Positions 23,871-37,204 of a DNA stretch of 64,000 nucleotides are shown here, piece by piece; within the stretch, counting starts at the first letter, position 1; each line of letters opens with the position of its first letter. The notes under the pieces are model-generated. The model searched no databases, was not told the DNA's origin, and saw only the letters and a list, made by a program, of their open reading frames with translations. The stretch covers positions 36,367,235-36,431,234 of the forward strand of contig CM060066.1 of assembly GCA_030533445.1 (NCBI GenBank), in the 5' to 3' direction. The DNA comes from Cyprinodon diabolis. Its lineage: Eukaryota > Chordata > Actinopteri > Cyprinodontiformes > Cyprinodontidae. Both the position numbers and the translations under genes were made by a program.

Positions 23871-24555
23871 AGGTATACTATGCAACCGGTGTGGATTTTC
23901 CAGCGAGGCTCCCCCCAGAGGGCGAAAGTAAAAGTGCACTCTCGTAAATATGCACAGCTGTTCTCCTGGTTTCTCCGTCAAGCGAAGCGCGGTTGTTTTG
24001 AGCTTAGCAGACAGGCGAATGCAACAAATGACTAACACAGTGAAAGTATGAACATGCACACAGAGAGAGGGAAACCATTCCAATGTTACTTACAATCGTA
24101 TCAGCAGAAACGCCAGGTCCGCGTCAGCCTTGCAGCCTTCTTTTTATTTTAGCTCTCGCCATTCGGAAAAAGCTTGCCCGATGTTCACCCGTGTACGACT
24201 CCTCTCTCTGTCCAGAGCCCTTTTCCTCTTTCTTGCCTGCTCCGACATGGGCTTTCGCTGTTTTCTCGCTGGTTCCGCCATGATAACTGCACAAATATCG
24301 CCACTGTGCTAGCAACGAGCATGCCTTTCACTGGGGGCGTGTAGCAGTTCTCGCCGTAAAGCAAGACCGACTCTCGCGAGACTTCTGAGCCTGTGGGTGC
24401 GGGTCGAGGGCTCCTGCAATTGCAAGTGCGGTATTTCCCCCACAGACCACCAGGGCGGCCGTGAATACCTTTGTTCAACCTGAAATGACTCATTTAATCA
24501 TCCAAAACGTTATGGAACACATTAATTAACGGAAAAATGTTGCATAGTGTGCCTT
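23871..24555. mobile_element. TTAA-flanked MITE, family 1 (685 bp)
   Basis: Left AGGTATACTATGCAAC and right, read inverted, AGGCACACTATGCAAC agree at 14 of 16 positions. Both ends abut TTAA (23867-23870 and 24556-24559). A TTAA duplication is used by piggyBac and Kolobok transposases; the AGG end makes me favour Kolobok, but this is not settled. The centre (about 24090-24460) is rich in CpG. Several short open frames exist on both strands without a recognised domain. Confidence 0.82.
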
Positions 24556-26743
24556 TAACACATAGCATCCCAAAAATGCATCAAAGCTTGCAGTCTTAGT
24601 CTGACAAAATACTGCAGGGGTAAAAATGCATTTGCAAGGCACTCAGTGTATGTTGAATTGATTTTAATCTCCATTACAAGTGTAACTCTAGCAGTGCAGA
24701 TCCCTTCTGCGGGGTGCTGAAGATATGCATGACCTGTGAACAGGAAGGTCTTACCTGACATCCACCAGCTTGGCTCTCTGTTTTTCCTTTAATCCTTCAC
24801 ATCTAATTGCCTAGTAGAAAACAATACAACAGCTACGTGTTATTGATTCCTCTTTGTTAACTTTTACTACAGCCTTGTGGAGTGTTTGGACATCTGTAAA
24901 ACTTCAACGCTTTTTGTTTGACATAATCTTGTACAATGACGAAGCAAAATATGCTGAAATGCTCCTTTGCTTCTTCTCCTTTTCTAATGCAGGAAATGAT
25001 CCTTGGCTATATCTTCGTCCTTCATTTAGCTCTCTGCTTTCAGAAATGTTTTGGATAATGCTACCCTTGTCTAGGCTTTTATCTGGTAATAATTGCTTTC
25101 ATCTCAGTTGAGATGAGTGACTTAGATACATCTGATCTGATGCACATCTCTTTTCCTTTTTTTCCTTTAAGGTTTCTCTTTATATAACAAGTTTTTTTAA
25201 ATCACACCAATGTCACACACATTATTTATTTGGATGATGATGCAGGTGGCTGAGGATATTTTGACCTTGAATTTGTTAAATAATGAGGACAGAGAGGGAG
25301 ACACTCTGACTCTCTCTGCTCTGTACCTACTTGTATGGGTATTTGTATTTTGTCAGAATCCATATCCCTTCTGAGTTTCCAATTATAGGATTGCACCATA
25401 TAATTTTAGAGGTGTTCTACGATAAACAAGAACATTATTTTGTTGCTCTCACAGCCTGGGAAAACAGTCTGTTTTGGGATTCTCACTGATTGTTCTTGAC
25501 ACAGTGACTGGGCAGGATGTTTGTCTGGCAGCGTGTCTTAGAATGGTTGCGCGATTGGTCAGCATTTTTATAGGTGTTGTTAAGTAGGAAATGCAGATTT
25601 GAGGTTTTCCCCTTTTGTTTTCAGGTGGGAAATGCCCCCCTTATTTTAGGTGCTGAAGTCTTTATACTGATTGGTTATGTCATGGATAGTTGTGATGGTT
25701 GGCTTGCCAAAGTAGTTAGAAAATATGACTTCCCCTCCTCATCAATTGGAAAAATGCCTTTGTGCTGCTTTTGTGTTTTTAATTTGCGGTAGTGTCGTGA
25801 GCTATAGTAGATAGGTCTTTAGATTAGTTTGGGATCTGAGATTCTTGCCAAGTGTGGGTACGCTGAGGGAAGTCAAACATGTCCTTTCCATCAACAGAGC
25901 AAGAACAATTCAGGTTTTCTGTGGAGTATGCAACAAGGTTTATGATCCTCATTTAAAGAGATTACTATTATACCTATTATACCCTAATTAGCAGACAGGG
26001 TTCAGAAAGACCTTTCCCCCACCATTTCCTTTTGCAGAAACTGGAGAAAAGTCCTGGTAATTGATCATTTTTTGGAGAACTGGAATAGTTCCATTAAAAT
26101 GTCAACTCACCATTGCCACCAGGCTACATAAGTAAAAATCTGTATGACAATTCTCACAGTGACACAAATTAAGAATTTATTTAAGTGTATATAATACAAA
26201 TCTAGATGAACAACTATTGGTCACAAAACTTGAAAAGTAACTACCATGTTGAAACACTGCATTTACACATACAGAACAGCAGCAATAAAGCAGCAAAGTA
26301 CAGTTTAGTACTAAAGCTCATTCTTGCCTCGTAGCATTTGGAAACAGAGTGCAAGTTTTGAAGCCTTTGCCACACTAAGACGATTCCTCAACTTGTTCCT
26401 CAATGTGTTACTAATAGCCTTTAAATGGTAGGAAAACGCTTTCTTGGATACTCAGATTACACCAGCTGGCTTTCTTTTTCTTCAATTTCTTCTTCTATTC
26501 ATGCCCCCAAACCATCATGGTTTATAGATATTGAATCACACATCAAGGTTATTACTGGATTTGGGCCTGCTTAAGGCAAAATATTCACCAAAAGAAACAA
26601 AATTTTCCAGTAAATTTGACCTTTTCAGTTTCTTCCAGAAAAACTGGCTACTTCCGGCCGGAATAATAGCATGGAAAAATCCTGGAGAAAAGAAAAAAAC
26701 TTGTAAGTAAAAGGATTTATTAAAGTATTAATTTAATCAGAAT

Positions 26744-27071
26744 TGGGGCTGAAAAAATTTGCGATTCATTGATTATTAAAATAATTGTCAACTGATTTAG
26801 TAATTGATCAGTCGGTAACTGGAGTTTACAGACTCTAAAACATGCCTTAAACTGACAGAGGAACCCACCCTGAGAAGCAATTATACCCCCCAAAAAAGTA
26901 AACATTTTGCATTTTAGATTAAATCTTTTTTGGGTATCAATATGCTCCATTCATCACTCCTGAGGTGGAAAAGGTTTAGAACCTTTGGCTATCTGATTTT
27001 TAATCAATTAATCGAAAAAAAATAATTGACAGATTAATCAATTTCCCAAATAAATGTGGGTTGCAGCCCTA
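26744..27071. mobile_element. Short hAT-like MITE (328 bp), exact 8-bp TSD
   Basis: The ends TGGGGCTGAAA and GTTGCAGCCCTA are flanked by ATCAGAAT (26736-26743 and 27072-27079). AATCAATTAATCGA motifs lie near the right end. A block reading CCTGAGGTGGAAAAGGTTTAG is the inverted form of the CTAAAACTTTTCCACTT block of the elements at 8531, 53386 and 58332, so it belongs to that family in the opposite orientation. Confidence 0.88.
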
Positions 27072-27239
27072 ATCAGAATACTATTTCCAGTCAGAAGAAA
27101 CAGGATAGTAAAATTAAAAGATTTGTTTAAACCTAAACTTGCCATCTCTAGCATTAATTTGGCATAACTGTAATAGTATTGTCAGTCGAATGTTGTTGTT
27201 CTAAAGATAAATATCATGATTCACATCATGAAAGTCTGC

Positions 27240-27270
27240 ACCCCCCCCCCCCCCAAAAAAAAAAAAAAAA
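27240..27270. repeat. Homopolymer junction poly(C) then poly(A)
   Basis: About 15 C followed directly by 16 A. This is a slippage-prone tract where assembly length errors are likely. Confidence 0.9.
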
Positions 27271-28788
27271 CAATGCCAAGTTTACTTAACATTACATTGT
27301 TTAAAGAAGTCTCCAACCTCCCTTTACAATGAATTACTACAATTCTGGTGTTTATTATGCCAGCAAGAAAAGCTTACATCAAACTTTGCAAGCAAGGTAG
27401 CTTTCATTTACTCATAATTAGATGTTTCTTTTAGAAATTGACTGCTGCTTCGATATCAGTTTAACTTTGTTAAAGAGGGCAGATTCTTTATGCACCACAG
27501 CCCAAATGGCCACAATATATCCTTGGCTCGTTTGATCAATACTAATAACTCTTCCCTATACATGCTGTTGCTGTGGGGAAAAGATTTAGTCACAGGACTA
27601 ATTATTTCCAAACAAAACAAATTGCCAAATTTATAATTACAACAACTTGGAGATCTGTTTAATTATTCATCATTGGTCATGTCTGTGTGTACTATCTGAT
27701 GCATATCTGATGCAGAGAACTGCTGAATCTGTTCTTGATCTAATGGACAGGTTTTAGTAAATTTTAAATTTGACCCTCAGTAGAGGCACACGTTGTCCCG
27801 ACATCACACAGAGTCTAAAACAGCACCATTCCCCAAGCTCTATCTCTGGGCTAATGGTTTGTGGCACTCCTGCCTGCTTCAGTCCCTCCTCAATCACCAA
27901 GTTGTGCAAGTGACCCTGCAGGTGGCTGGAAATGAGGGCAGCAGTTGATTAGATCAGAGGATAGCAATATAATAGGCACCTGGCTGTTCTGGATAAGAAT
28001 CATGGCTCAGATACACCTGCAGAACCACAGATCAGTTTGACTGCTGCTAAAGTGTCCTGCAGGTAGTTAAGGTCAGCTTTTTATTGAAATATTTCCATAC
28101 TTTATTCATAATTTCATCCTCATTAAAAGGCTATATTGAGTCCAAGTTGTGGTTTTTCCTAATAAGACAAAATATTTTTTTATCATAAGAGTCCAAACAT
28201 ACTTAAGTATTCTTTTCATGTTCTGAACAGCAGACCCCCCCAAATACTGTTTGGCGACAGAGCTGAAGTATTCTGGTGAACACTTTCTGAAGCTGGCCTT
28301 GCTGTTCGTAGACATCATGAAGATCCAATTGTTCAACTGTAGTGTCAACAACTCTAAAGACGATTAAGGAGCGTAATGCTTCAAAACATGTAATGTAAAA
28401 CGTCTTAAAGCCCCTTTAGATGTATACACCATAGACTTTGTATGTAAACCAGGTGCCCTTTACATGAAAATCAACTGGATTATAAAATATTACCACTAAC
28501 CATGTTTTTCGTTAAAATGTTAGTTAATGAAGTTATTCTCCGTGTGCAAGGAATGAATATCTTTACTTCATAATCATAGGACTATATGTAAGCTAAAGTA
28601 GAAGCTGTACGGTGGAGTTGGTGATAGAGGAATTCCCAGAAGCCCACAAACATCCAACTCATGAGCTCTCCTCTTGCAGATCTGTCAGCATACATCTGTG
28701 GAAGATAAAAAAAAAAAAATCTGTAGGTATGTTTAAACATGGATATATAAAGTGGGAAACATTCTGCTAAACTAGGTTCACATGAAAA

Positions 28789-28966
28789 GCCATTTTAAGG
28801 AGAAAGCATGTTTTTCGTTTATCCAAGGTAAATTGGAAGGCCTCTATCAGATCAATAAATCATTTTCTTTAAACTGAGGGGAAACAGTTTATGATTAACA
28901 CCTACATTAATATAAATGGTCAAAACCTTTATGCAAAATCTTTTACATTTTTAGTTTGGCCTCAGA
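28789..28966. repeat. 178-bp dispersed direct repeat, copy 1
   Basis: This segment, from GCCATTTTAAGGAG to GGCCTCAGA, recurs at 33388-33565 in the same orientation with no indels and about seven substitutions (near 96 per cent identity by eye). It has no TIR, poly(A) or coding potential. At this site there are no flanking duplications, so it looks like the source copy. Confidence 0.9.
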
Positions 28967-29123
28967 CACTTTCTATTCACTTTTAAACTGTGGTGTAAGT
29001 TAGCAGGAACCCTGGCCAGGTTTAACAGCTCTCTTTTGGATTCCCACTGCTATTACCGCATGGTTAGTTTAGCTAGTCTAGAAACCAGTCTGATCTGTCA
29101 ATGGAATTCCCTTTCTCTATAAG

Positions 29124-29729
29124 CAGAGATGGCAAAAGTACTCACTTTCCGTACTTGAATAAAAGTACAGATACTTGTGTTAAAAAATACTCTGGTAAAA
29201 GTGGAAGTACTGATTAAACTTCTTTACTCAAGTAAAAGTAACAAAGTACAGGCTTGTAAATTTACTTAAAGTATAAAAGTAAAAGTAGAAACCACTTTTT
29301 TCATGCCGTTGCCTACATTTTAAATGGATGTCTGTCAATAGGACTAGATCTCCGTTGTGTTCATTTTCAATCATATCGTCATCCATACTACTATGCTAAC
29401 GCCACCGCCACCAAGCTGCAATGATCTGCCACGAATGAATACCGCCGAATCTGTCGATTCATCTTGTAGTGGTGCTTCAAATGCAATGTAGATTCCCATC
29501 CAATTAGATTGAATTTGGTATTGATGACGTGAAAAATAATGACGGTAACTCCATTGAAATGATTCAAAACTAAAGTAACGAGCCAATTTTTTAAAATGTA
29601 AGGAAAAATTGTAAGGAGTAGAAGTAAAAAGTCGCCATAAAAATAAGTAGTAAAGTAAAGTAAAAATATCAGAAAAATCTACTTGAGTACAGTAACGAAG
29701 TATTTGTACTTCGTTACTTCCCATCTCTG
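29124..29729. mobile_element. hAT-like element rich in AAGTA motifs (606 bp), exact 8-bp TSD
   Basis: It starts CAGAGATGGCAAAAGTACTC and ends TACTTCCCATCTCTG. Both ends abut TCTATAAG (29116-29123 and 29730-29737). Dense AAAGTAAAAGTA words fill both flanking thirds. This is a widespread teleost non-autonomous element type. The open frame at 29371-29724 on the minus strand resembles no transposase. Confidence 0.9.
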
Positions 29730-32700
29730 TCTATAAGAGAGTATTCATATGTATGCTCATCAAATACGACTTGATACTCTAACTACAAATAAGTTTTGAT
29801 GTGCATCTTCTGTCTTAAAACATCTTAAAATGACTTTTTGTGCTAAAATAATTCATAGAGAATAGACTATTTATTAAAAAACCTTAGAAAGCACTGCAGC
29901 ACATCCCATTCCTCTACAAACCCAGAGTCCACTGGATCTGTAGTGGGACCAAAACCCCAGGAAAGCGAATTTACTTGGTAAAGGTATATGGAAACCCTAC
30001 TCTGACTCTCTAAAGCCCAGGCTTTTGAGTTGCAAAAGAAAAGGAGCTATTCAGTACCTTGCAAATCTATCTTGTATCTTGTAATGCCATAAAAAAGTAT
30101 GTTATTGATAAATTTTGTAGTGTTTATGCAAAACAAAACATTATTTACAGCCTTCAAAGAACAGCTGGATTTATACAATGAAAGAACTAACCACACTGGA
30201 CCTAATTATGAGGGGGACTACTGATGGCAGTCATTGCTGGTTATGTAAGGTTAAGTTAGGGCTGTAAAGTGGGCTAAATAATATAGATGCCCAGATTTTA
30301 ATATAAATGGCATGCACACGTTTCTTTCCAGTACTAACACAGACAATGTAAAAAACAAAACAAAAACATTTATCTTTTTTATTGTTATACCGCAAAACGT
30401 TACAAATCTTAAAGGGTACATTATCTATAAATGTTAATAGCTTTGCTATGCACTGGATACACAAGAATAGCCATGCTATATTTAGGGGATTTCCTCCTTA
30501 AGACGTACTGCCAGTTTCTTGTATTACATCTTTGAAGATCAGCTTAATGTCGCCCAAGTTGAAAATTGGGTACATCATCTTGTCATTTTTTATTTTTTAC
30601 TACTCCTTATACTGTCATAAACTTGGTTGCCGTAGCTGGATAGTAATCATAGATAGTAGTTTATATTTGCCATTTATACAGATGAATTACTGAAATATTT
30701 TCGCGTTTTATGAAGACTACAAATTAAAGAGGAAATTGTGTAAAGAGTACATGCTTCACCTGTTTCAGACCCCCTCAAGGTGAAGGATCCTAATTAGAAA
30801 TGTCTGAGAATGAGTTTTGAGTGCTTCTCAGATCTCTGATTTTAATTGGACTGGTGCTTTAGAGGTCTCTCTTTCCCTTCTCTATCACAAATTTGCAGGA
30901 GCATTACTACATTTACAGAGATTTGAAATTAATGTTGCTTGGTATCACATCCTTAATCAGATCCTTAACCACCTATGTATTGTGTGTGCTAATTGATGGG
31001 GCTATTATGAATTGTTTTATTATTTACAATAAGACTAGTACACCTCAGTAATAGGATTTGTTCTTTAAATAAACTGATGGAAAAGGCAATTTGGAACAAT
31101 AACCTCACTGCATTTAAACATAGAAGACCCTCTATGTAGTGTGGGAGCACGAGAAGTGGTCAAACTTGCTAAGTGATTGCTTTCCGGTAGAAGACAGGAA
31201 GCCGAATTGATTTCTCAGTTCCGACTATATATACAGAAGAAGTTTCAGGAGGGATTGTGAGGGCTTTTAAGTCATTATAGCAATTAGTTTTTTCATGTTT
31301 ATCTCCAAGCCCTGCTTGGTGGATATGATCACACCCCTTTAAACGTTCCACCCTGCAGTGTTCAGTGGGTTTGGACCTTCTGCCGGTTACTTAACTCATG
31401 TCACTTAGTCAGAAGCAGCAGCACTGTTCTGACTCAGATTGCTCTCTTCCAGCATCCCGCTTGTTTGAGGAAAACTTGATATAAAGGGGTGTGTTTGTTT
31501 CTACTGGGTATTTGCTGTGCATTACATTTAAAAATGTCAGTGATCCAAGCACAGTTCTTTAACATTCTGGAGAAAGTGTTATGAACTTTAGAAGGAAAAT
31601 CCTTATACGGTATTTTTAGAAGAACTGAGCTGTCCTCTATAAATCCAAAGAAATTGATTTGCTGTAGAGGAAGAATTGTGCAGGGACCGTAGTGTTGACA
31701 GGAGGTGAGCTTTGGCCTGATTGGATGGTGACGTCTCTCTCCCTCTGCTTCGATGGACCTGCTGTGAACTGAGTCAGCCTGGACACACTGGCCTCAGCAG
31801 GACTGGTGTCACCAGGGAAATGACTATCTACTCTAACTCTGCTGTAATTTGTCATGGGAGTTTAAATGACTGTCCTTCATTTGCTTTAGGGTGACCCTTA
31901 CTCCAGGTCAGTTGTCAGAACTGGTTTGGTTTCGTAAGGTTCATCAGGTTAGTTAGGAGCACGGTGTTGGAACAAGGATAGAGGACCTGACCCACGTATG
32001 AATTTCCTCAGTTGGAAAAAAAGACCAATAATAGACCAAGAAAAAAAGTTTAAAATTTTAGTTTACTGTTTGTTTTTTCACTGTAACCTTAGAGGTTGTT
32101 GTTTGTCAGTCCCTTTAGATGAAATATTGTTCAATATTTTGAAATAGGCACTTGAAACCAGATGATTACAGGCACTCTATAATCATAACCTTGAATCAGC
32201 TGGAGCATCTCCTGTTTTAGGTCAGCCAATAAACCAAAAGTATTTCTGTTTGCCGAATCCCCAAATATTGACAAGATTTTGAATATCTTTTTCAAAGACA
32301 CGTGTAGTTACAGTTTCATTGTATTTGGTTGAATTGCATTTAAAATGTTTAAGATGAACAAAATACTTTCTTCTACAACCTCTTTGCTCACAGACATCCG
32401 ACTAGATCAGTACTCTTTGAAGGCCACTACAAATGGTTGACTTTCTTATCTGTAAGCCTCTTTGTTAACTTGGGATCATTTGATTAATTGTCTAAATAAC
32501 AAAGAAAAACTTAGCTTCCTGTATCAAGTCTTAAGGTGTTACTTCAGTATTTCCATGTCATGCTTTATTTTCTCATAATACCATCACTTTTGGGAAGTGT
32601 GCCACTACCTCATGTCTCACAATATTTCCACAGCATGATGATGCCATCTTTGTACTTCACAATTTGAACTGTGTCATTGGGTTTGCAAGTATTTCTCTTA

Positions 32701-33387
32701 ATCATCCAAATGTGACAACTGTCATCGTGGCCAAACACGTGAGTTTTAATGTTATCAGAGTACAAAGCAATGATTGTATACACAAACTGTCATCAGGGTT
32801 TTTATTCTGCTTCTAAGGCAGTAGCTCTCCGCTTCAAGTGACCTTTCAGTCCATGGCACTGCAGGGCTTATTTCACCGTGAATAGCAACACGCTGAAAAG
32901 CTTAAGCCAGCATCTTTACAATGTCTTTAATTGTTTCATACAAATGTTTTACAGCAAAACACCTCCTAACTGTACAGTACATTGGCCAATTATTCCTTTG
33001 GTGATTATACTCAAATATAATTGTATGAACAGCTGAATTTAGCACCCAGTAACATGTCACAGGAAGACCTATGTTTTTCTTAGCATGAGCCAAGCAAACG
33101 GTCAAGGTGAAGGAGAGGAGCAAGGGGTGTGCAAAGTGCAAGGTCAGCATAAGCCAGGTAAGAAAACAAACAGAATAGTGGCAGGTCAAACTGACAAAGA
33201 AAAACCCTCCATTCAGTAGATAATTTAGCATATTGAATGTTGAATGCTTTCCAGAAGCACCCATACACTTAACATATCAGTGGACTTCTGTCTAAACAAG
33301 ACGTCTTTACTACAGTTTCCAAATCATCTGCATACTTTACTACTTGGTTAATTTCAATATACAAGAAGGAGAGGAACAGGGAGATGA

Positions 33388-33565
33388 GCCATTTTAAGGA
33401 GAAAGCATGTTTTTCGTTTATCTAAGGAAAATTGAAAGGCCTCTATCAGATCAATAAATCGTTTTCTTTCAACTGAGAGGAAACAGTTTATGATTAACAC
33501 CTACATTAATATAAATGGTCAAAACCTTTATGCAAAATCTATTACATTTTTAGTTTGGCCTCAGA
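33388..33565. repeat. 178-bp dispersed direct repeat, copy 2, with flanking direct repeats
   Basis: This is nearly identical to 28789-28966. It is bracketed by GAGGAACAGGGAGATGAG (33371-33388) and GAGGCACAGGGAGATGAG (33566-33583), which match at 17 of 18 positions. That pattern is what an inserted copy with a target duplication would leave. Confidence 0.9.
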
Positions 33566-34142
33566 GAGGCACAGGGAGATGAGTCAGAGCAGAGCAGGGA
33601 AAGAGAAAAAGAGCAGCAGCATACCAGCCACCACTACACCATCAAAATGTACTTTTTAATTTAAAATTTGATTGTCCAGTATTTGGTAAAAAACTGAGAT
33701 ACGCATTGGTGAAAACAGTGAAGTTTATCATGCCTGGTCAGGCAGCTCTCTGGATGCCCAGTACCCGTTAACCTCTGATCCTAGAATAGCTCCTGGACAC
33801 ACCTTTCCCTAGCATGTACCTTTAGTCACATTATTCTCAGACTTTTTTAGTTGTACCATAATCTTTGGCCAGGGCGATTTTTTTGAGTTTATTTTTTCCA
33901 AGACCATTTTGTTTGAGCATGGTTGAAAAGCAATGTCTAAGCTTCATTTGTTCATTTTCGCTGTACTGTTACTTCTTTTTACTTTTGTGAGTTTCAAGCT
34001 ATTTCTCTGACCATTGTGGGTTTTTCTTTGATTAAATGAGAGGTACTAACAGTTTTGTCGATGCGTTTAGTGGCCGAACAGCCATCAGACTATTTTTCTT
34101 GTAAAGATCAATGCATAAAACAAAGTTTAGATTAGCTTTATG

Positions 34143-35262
34143 TAGGGCTGGTTATTGTTCAAACATTTTCTGTTCCGGTACCAATGCCGATACCTTCAAT
34201 TCGATACTGGTTCCTGAACGATACTTTTTTCGATACCAGTTTTATAATATCAATTCGAAAAAAAAAATAAAATTACACAACATAAAAAAGTACAAATCTT
34301 GAGTTTTATTTTAAGCTCAGATTTTTCCATTTACATTTTTCCTCTTACATAAAAAAAAAAATTCTGTGTCTAATATTCACTGTTACATTGTGAGGACCTT
34401 TTTACTTAGCAGTTTTCCTTTAGAAAAATTACCATGTCTGACAAACAAGCCCGTTGAACGGGATTCTACTGACAGCCCACTGCTGGTATGTGGGGGTCTG
34501 AGCAGCTCCGACAGAAATATTGGAAGGCAGGATGAACTGACTGCACTGATTAAGTTTTCAGGTGGATTTTCCCACTTAAAAACATAATAAAACTGCTTTA
34601 TTCCCACTGATCACAGCAAATATAGCTGCAAGGCAAATAAAGGATAGAGTAGCTCCGCCCAACGCGCGTCAGAGCCACTTTTCGACCGCGCAGCCAGAGC
34701 AGCAAAGCTTCTTCAGCCGCGCGTCAGAAGCTGGTACAAGCAGCAAAAGGAAGCAGCAGACGTGATTTTGCTGCTCCTGCTGCGTCCAGTTTGAAAGCAG
34801 CATGATTCACTCCGCTCTGGGCGGAGCTACTCGCGTTGGGCGGAGCTACTCTATCCTTTGCTCTGCCCACGGGCTGCTGAGAGGAGGATGGTCGCCCCGG
34901 CTGCGGTCCGCTCTTCTTGCAGTCAAACACCGAGCAACTTTCAGCTCTAAATTGTTTCCGTGCACGATGTATTGCATTGCGCACTATTGGCATCAGTCTT
35001 AATAAAGTGAAGCCGCACTTTTGACCTGGCGGGCATTTTAAAGGGGTTCCACGACGCTGCAACCAGTTCACAACAGACACATTTGAACACTGGCTGTAGG
35101 CGTGACCACCTGTGTATTTTTCCTGGATGACGCAATCACGTTAAGTGTTACAGCCAATCACCGAAACTTGGTACCGAAAGACGAGGCATGTTTCGATACT
35201 CTGTAGAACCGAAGCATTTCGGTCGGTACCATAAAAGAACCGAAGTTTGGTACCCAGCCCTA
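34143..35262. mobile_element. hAT-like element (1,120 bp) with exact TSD and CpG-rich core
   Basis: Left TAGGGCTGGTTA and right TACCCAGCCCTA are inverted repeats. Both abut GCTTTATG (34135-34142 and 35263-35270). Subterminal GGTACC/CGATACC motifs are repeated at both ends. Inside is a perfect 28-bp inverted repeat (34639-34666 with 34832-34859) and a tandem GGGCGGAGCTACTC. A 118-codon open frame on the minus strand (34724-35080) overlaps the CpG-rich core. I cannot assign it to a transposase or zinc-finger family. Confidence 0.92.
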
Positions 35263-37204
35263 GCTTTATGGGTGGTTATATACTTTTATTTTAACTTATA
35301 TATGGTTCTACTAACATCCAATTTAATAACCTTTCTGAGTGGAAGAAGTAATGAAATATTTTAGTAAATGTCATAATTCTTGCTCTGTGTGGCAGCGAGG
35401 GTGCTACTAGCCAACAGAAGCTTTCAGTACCGGTAATCTTTTAGATGCAGTTAGCATGGTGTACTAATATGGTTTGTGCAAATGTAGTCACTAATTAGAT
35501 TTTCTCTGGGAAGATGGATTTGTGTGCACTTATTGTTTTCTTTCTATTCTGTTGGATCAGTTGTGCATCATGTTGGTCTTCAAATACATCCGCTGAAAAA
35601 AAAAACTGCCCCGATTCAATCTGATTAGATAGAATTTGGAAATATTTCCTCAATATTTCAGTCTCTAACCACATTTTGTGACTGAGATGACAGAAACCTT
35701 TTATCTCGATCCTATTTATGATGGCCTCTATTGTGATTTCTTGGCTTAAAATGTTTATGATACATTAACATTCTCGCTTATTTTGTAGGGTACCAATTTC
35801 TAACCAATAGACGGGATGTTGAAAATGTTGTTTAGAATCAGTCTTATTGATTTATTTGTCTGTGTTTCCTCTGAGCTTTTCCACTCAACAAGCTCTGTGC
35901 TCGGATGATGTTGGCTGGTGATTGAGGGGACAGAGGTTGACTTTGCTCATTTCCTGTGTGATAATGTTGGCTCTCTCGGTCATCCAAGCCAACATTTACT
36001 CTAGCTTTCTGCCCACATTTATTTAGCTTGAAAAACCTGAAAGCATCAACTAAACAAATTTTTTCTTTGCTTGAATTGCCTTAATTAGCCGTACATTAAA
36101 AGCCACATGAGGGCCATTGACTTTGGCTCCTGTGTTGATTTAAATCTAAGCACCGTCAAACCAAATCCAATAGTTGTTAGTAGATAATTGCATTTTTAAG
36201 TATGCAATTTCTGTTTTTATACTTCATTCATCCATTATATTTGTCATATTTTAATTTGTGTGGTTTATGTGTGAATAATTAGAAGCAAGCTTATGGCATT
36301 TATTTTTTTTCTTGTATAATGGTATCCGTGTATCTGTGACAGCCAGAGAGGCTCACCTTGCCTCCATCAGCTTTACGATCTGGATTTAATCGCATCCTGA
36401 ATGCATGTGGTACTTTGAAAAGGTCGCCTGTTCTCTGTTAGTGACATGATGATAAATGGCACCAGAGCTGGTACAAAGCACACCTTTAAATTGAGTTTGT
36501 TTCCTATTTGATTTCATACAATGGAGGTGTTTTACAGTGGTGTAACATAAAAGAATCCTCTGTCTGCCCTCATTAGAAGCATAAGCCTTCACATTGCTTG
36601 TTTTGTCTCATGTATGTGCATTCCATAAAAGGTTTTTACTGGCCCATCCAGGACTGATTGATAATATTGTGACCTGGGTAAACCACCATTTGTGTTTGAA
36701 GCAAAAAGATGAAGCCTAATCACCTATTATTGGTAATCTTGAGGTTAAAAGTAAGGCGTCTAAGAATGTTTTAGTCACTTCTGCAGTTTAGTTCAGAAGA
36801 TATTCATGCTCCTGATATTTATCACATCAGGCTGGATCTCTCAAAGACTACACCTATAGCCATCTCTTTTCATTTAAGCCTGGGTCACACCGGTTGCGTC
36901 TGACTTTTTAAGCTCCCATCCAATGTTTTTCCGATGTCAAACTGACTGCAGTGTGTATAGGGTGTTATATCTGTCTCTGTGCACCACAAATTGAAACAAT
37001 GTCCCGCATTTGACTGGGACAGATTCGTAACAGTAAAAAAATACAGGTTGGCTACAAAGCAAAGCCTCAATTCATGACCACCCTGCACAGAATAGATAGA
37101 GGATTTTGATATATATAATAAGAACCAGTTTTAATGAAAAGGGAAAAAAATGTAATAAAGGTTGTGGGACTAGTCACATAGGATAAATACTGGGTTATTC
37201 ATTG

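Noticed and set aside
34724..35080. 118-codon minus-strand frame as a BED zinc-finger exon of a hAT transposase
   Set aside because: It has several Cys and His residues but not the spacing of a BED finger, and it lies over the CpG-rich inverted repeat.
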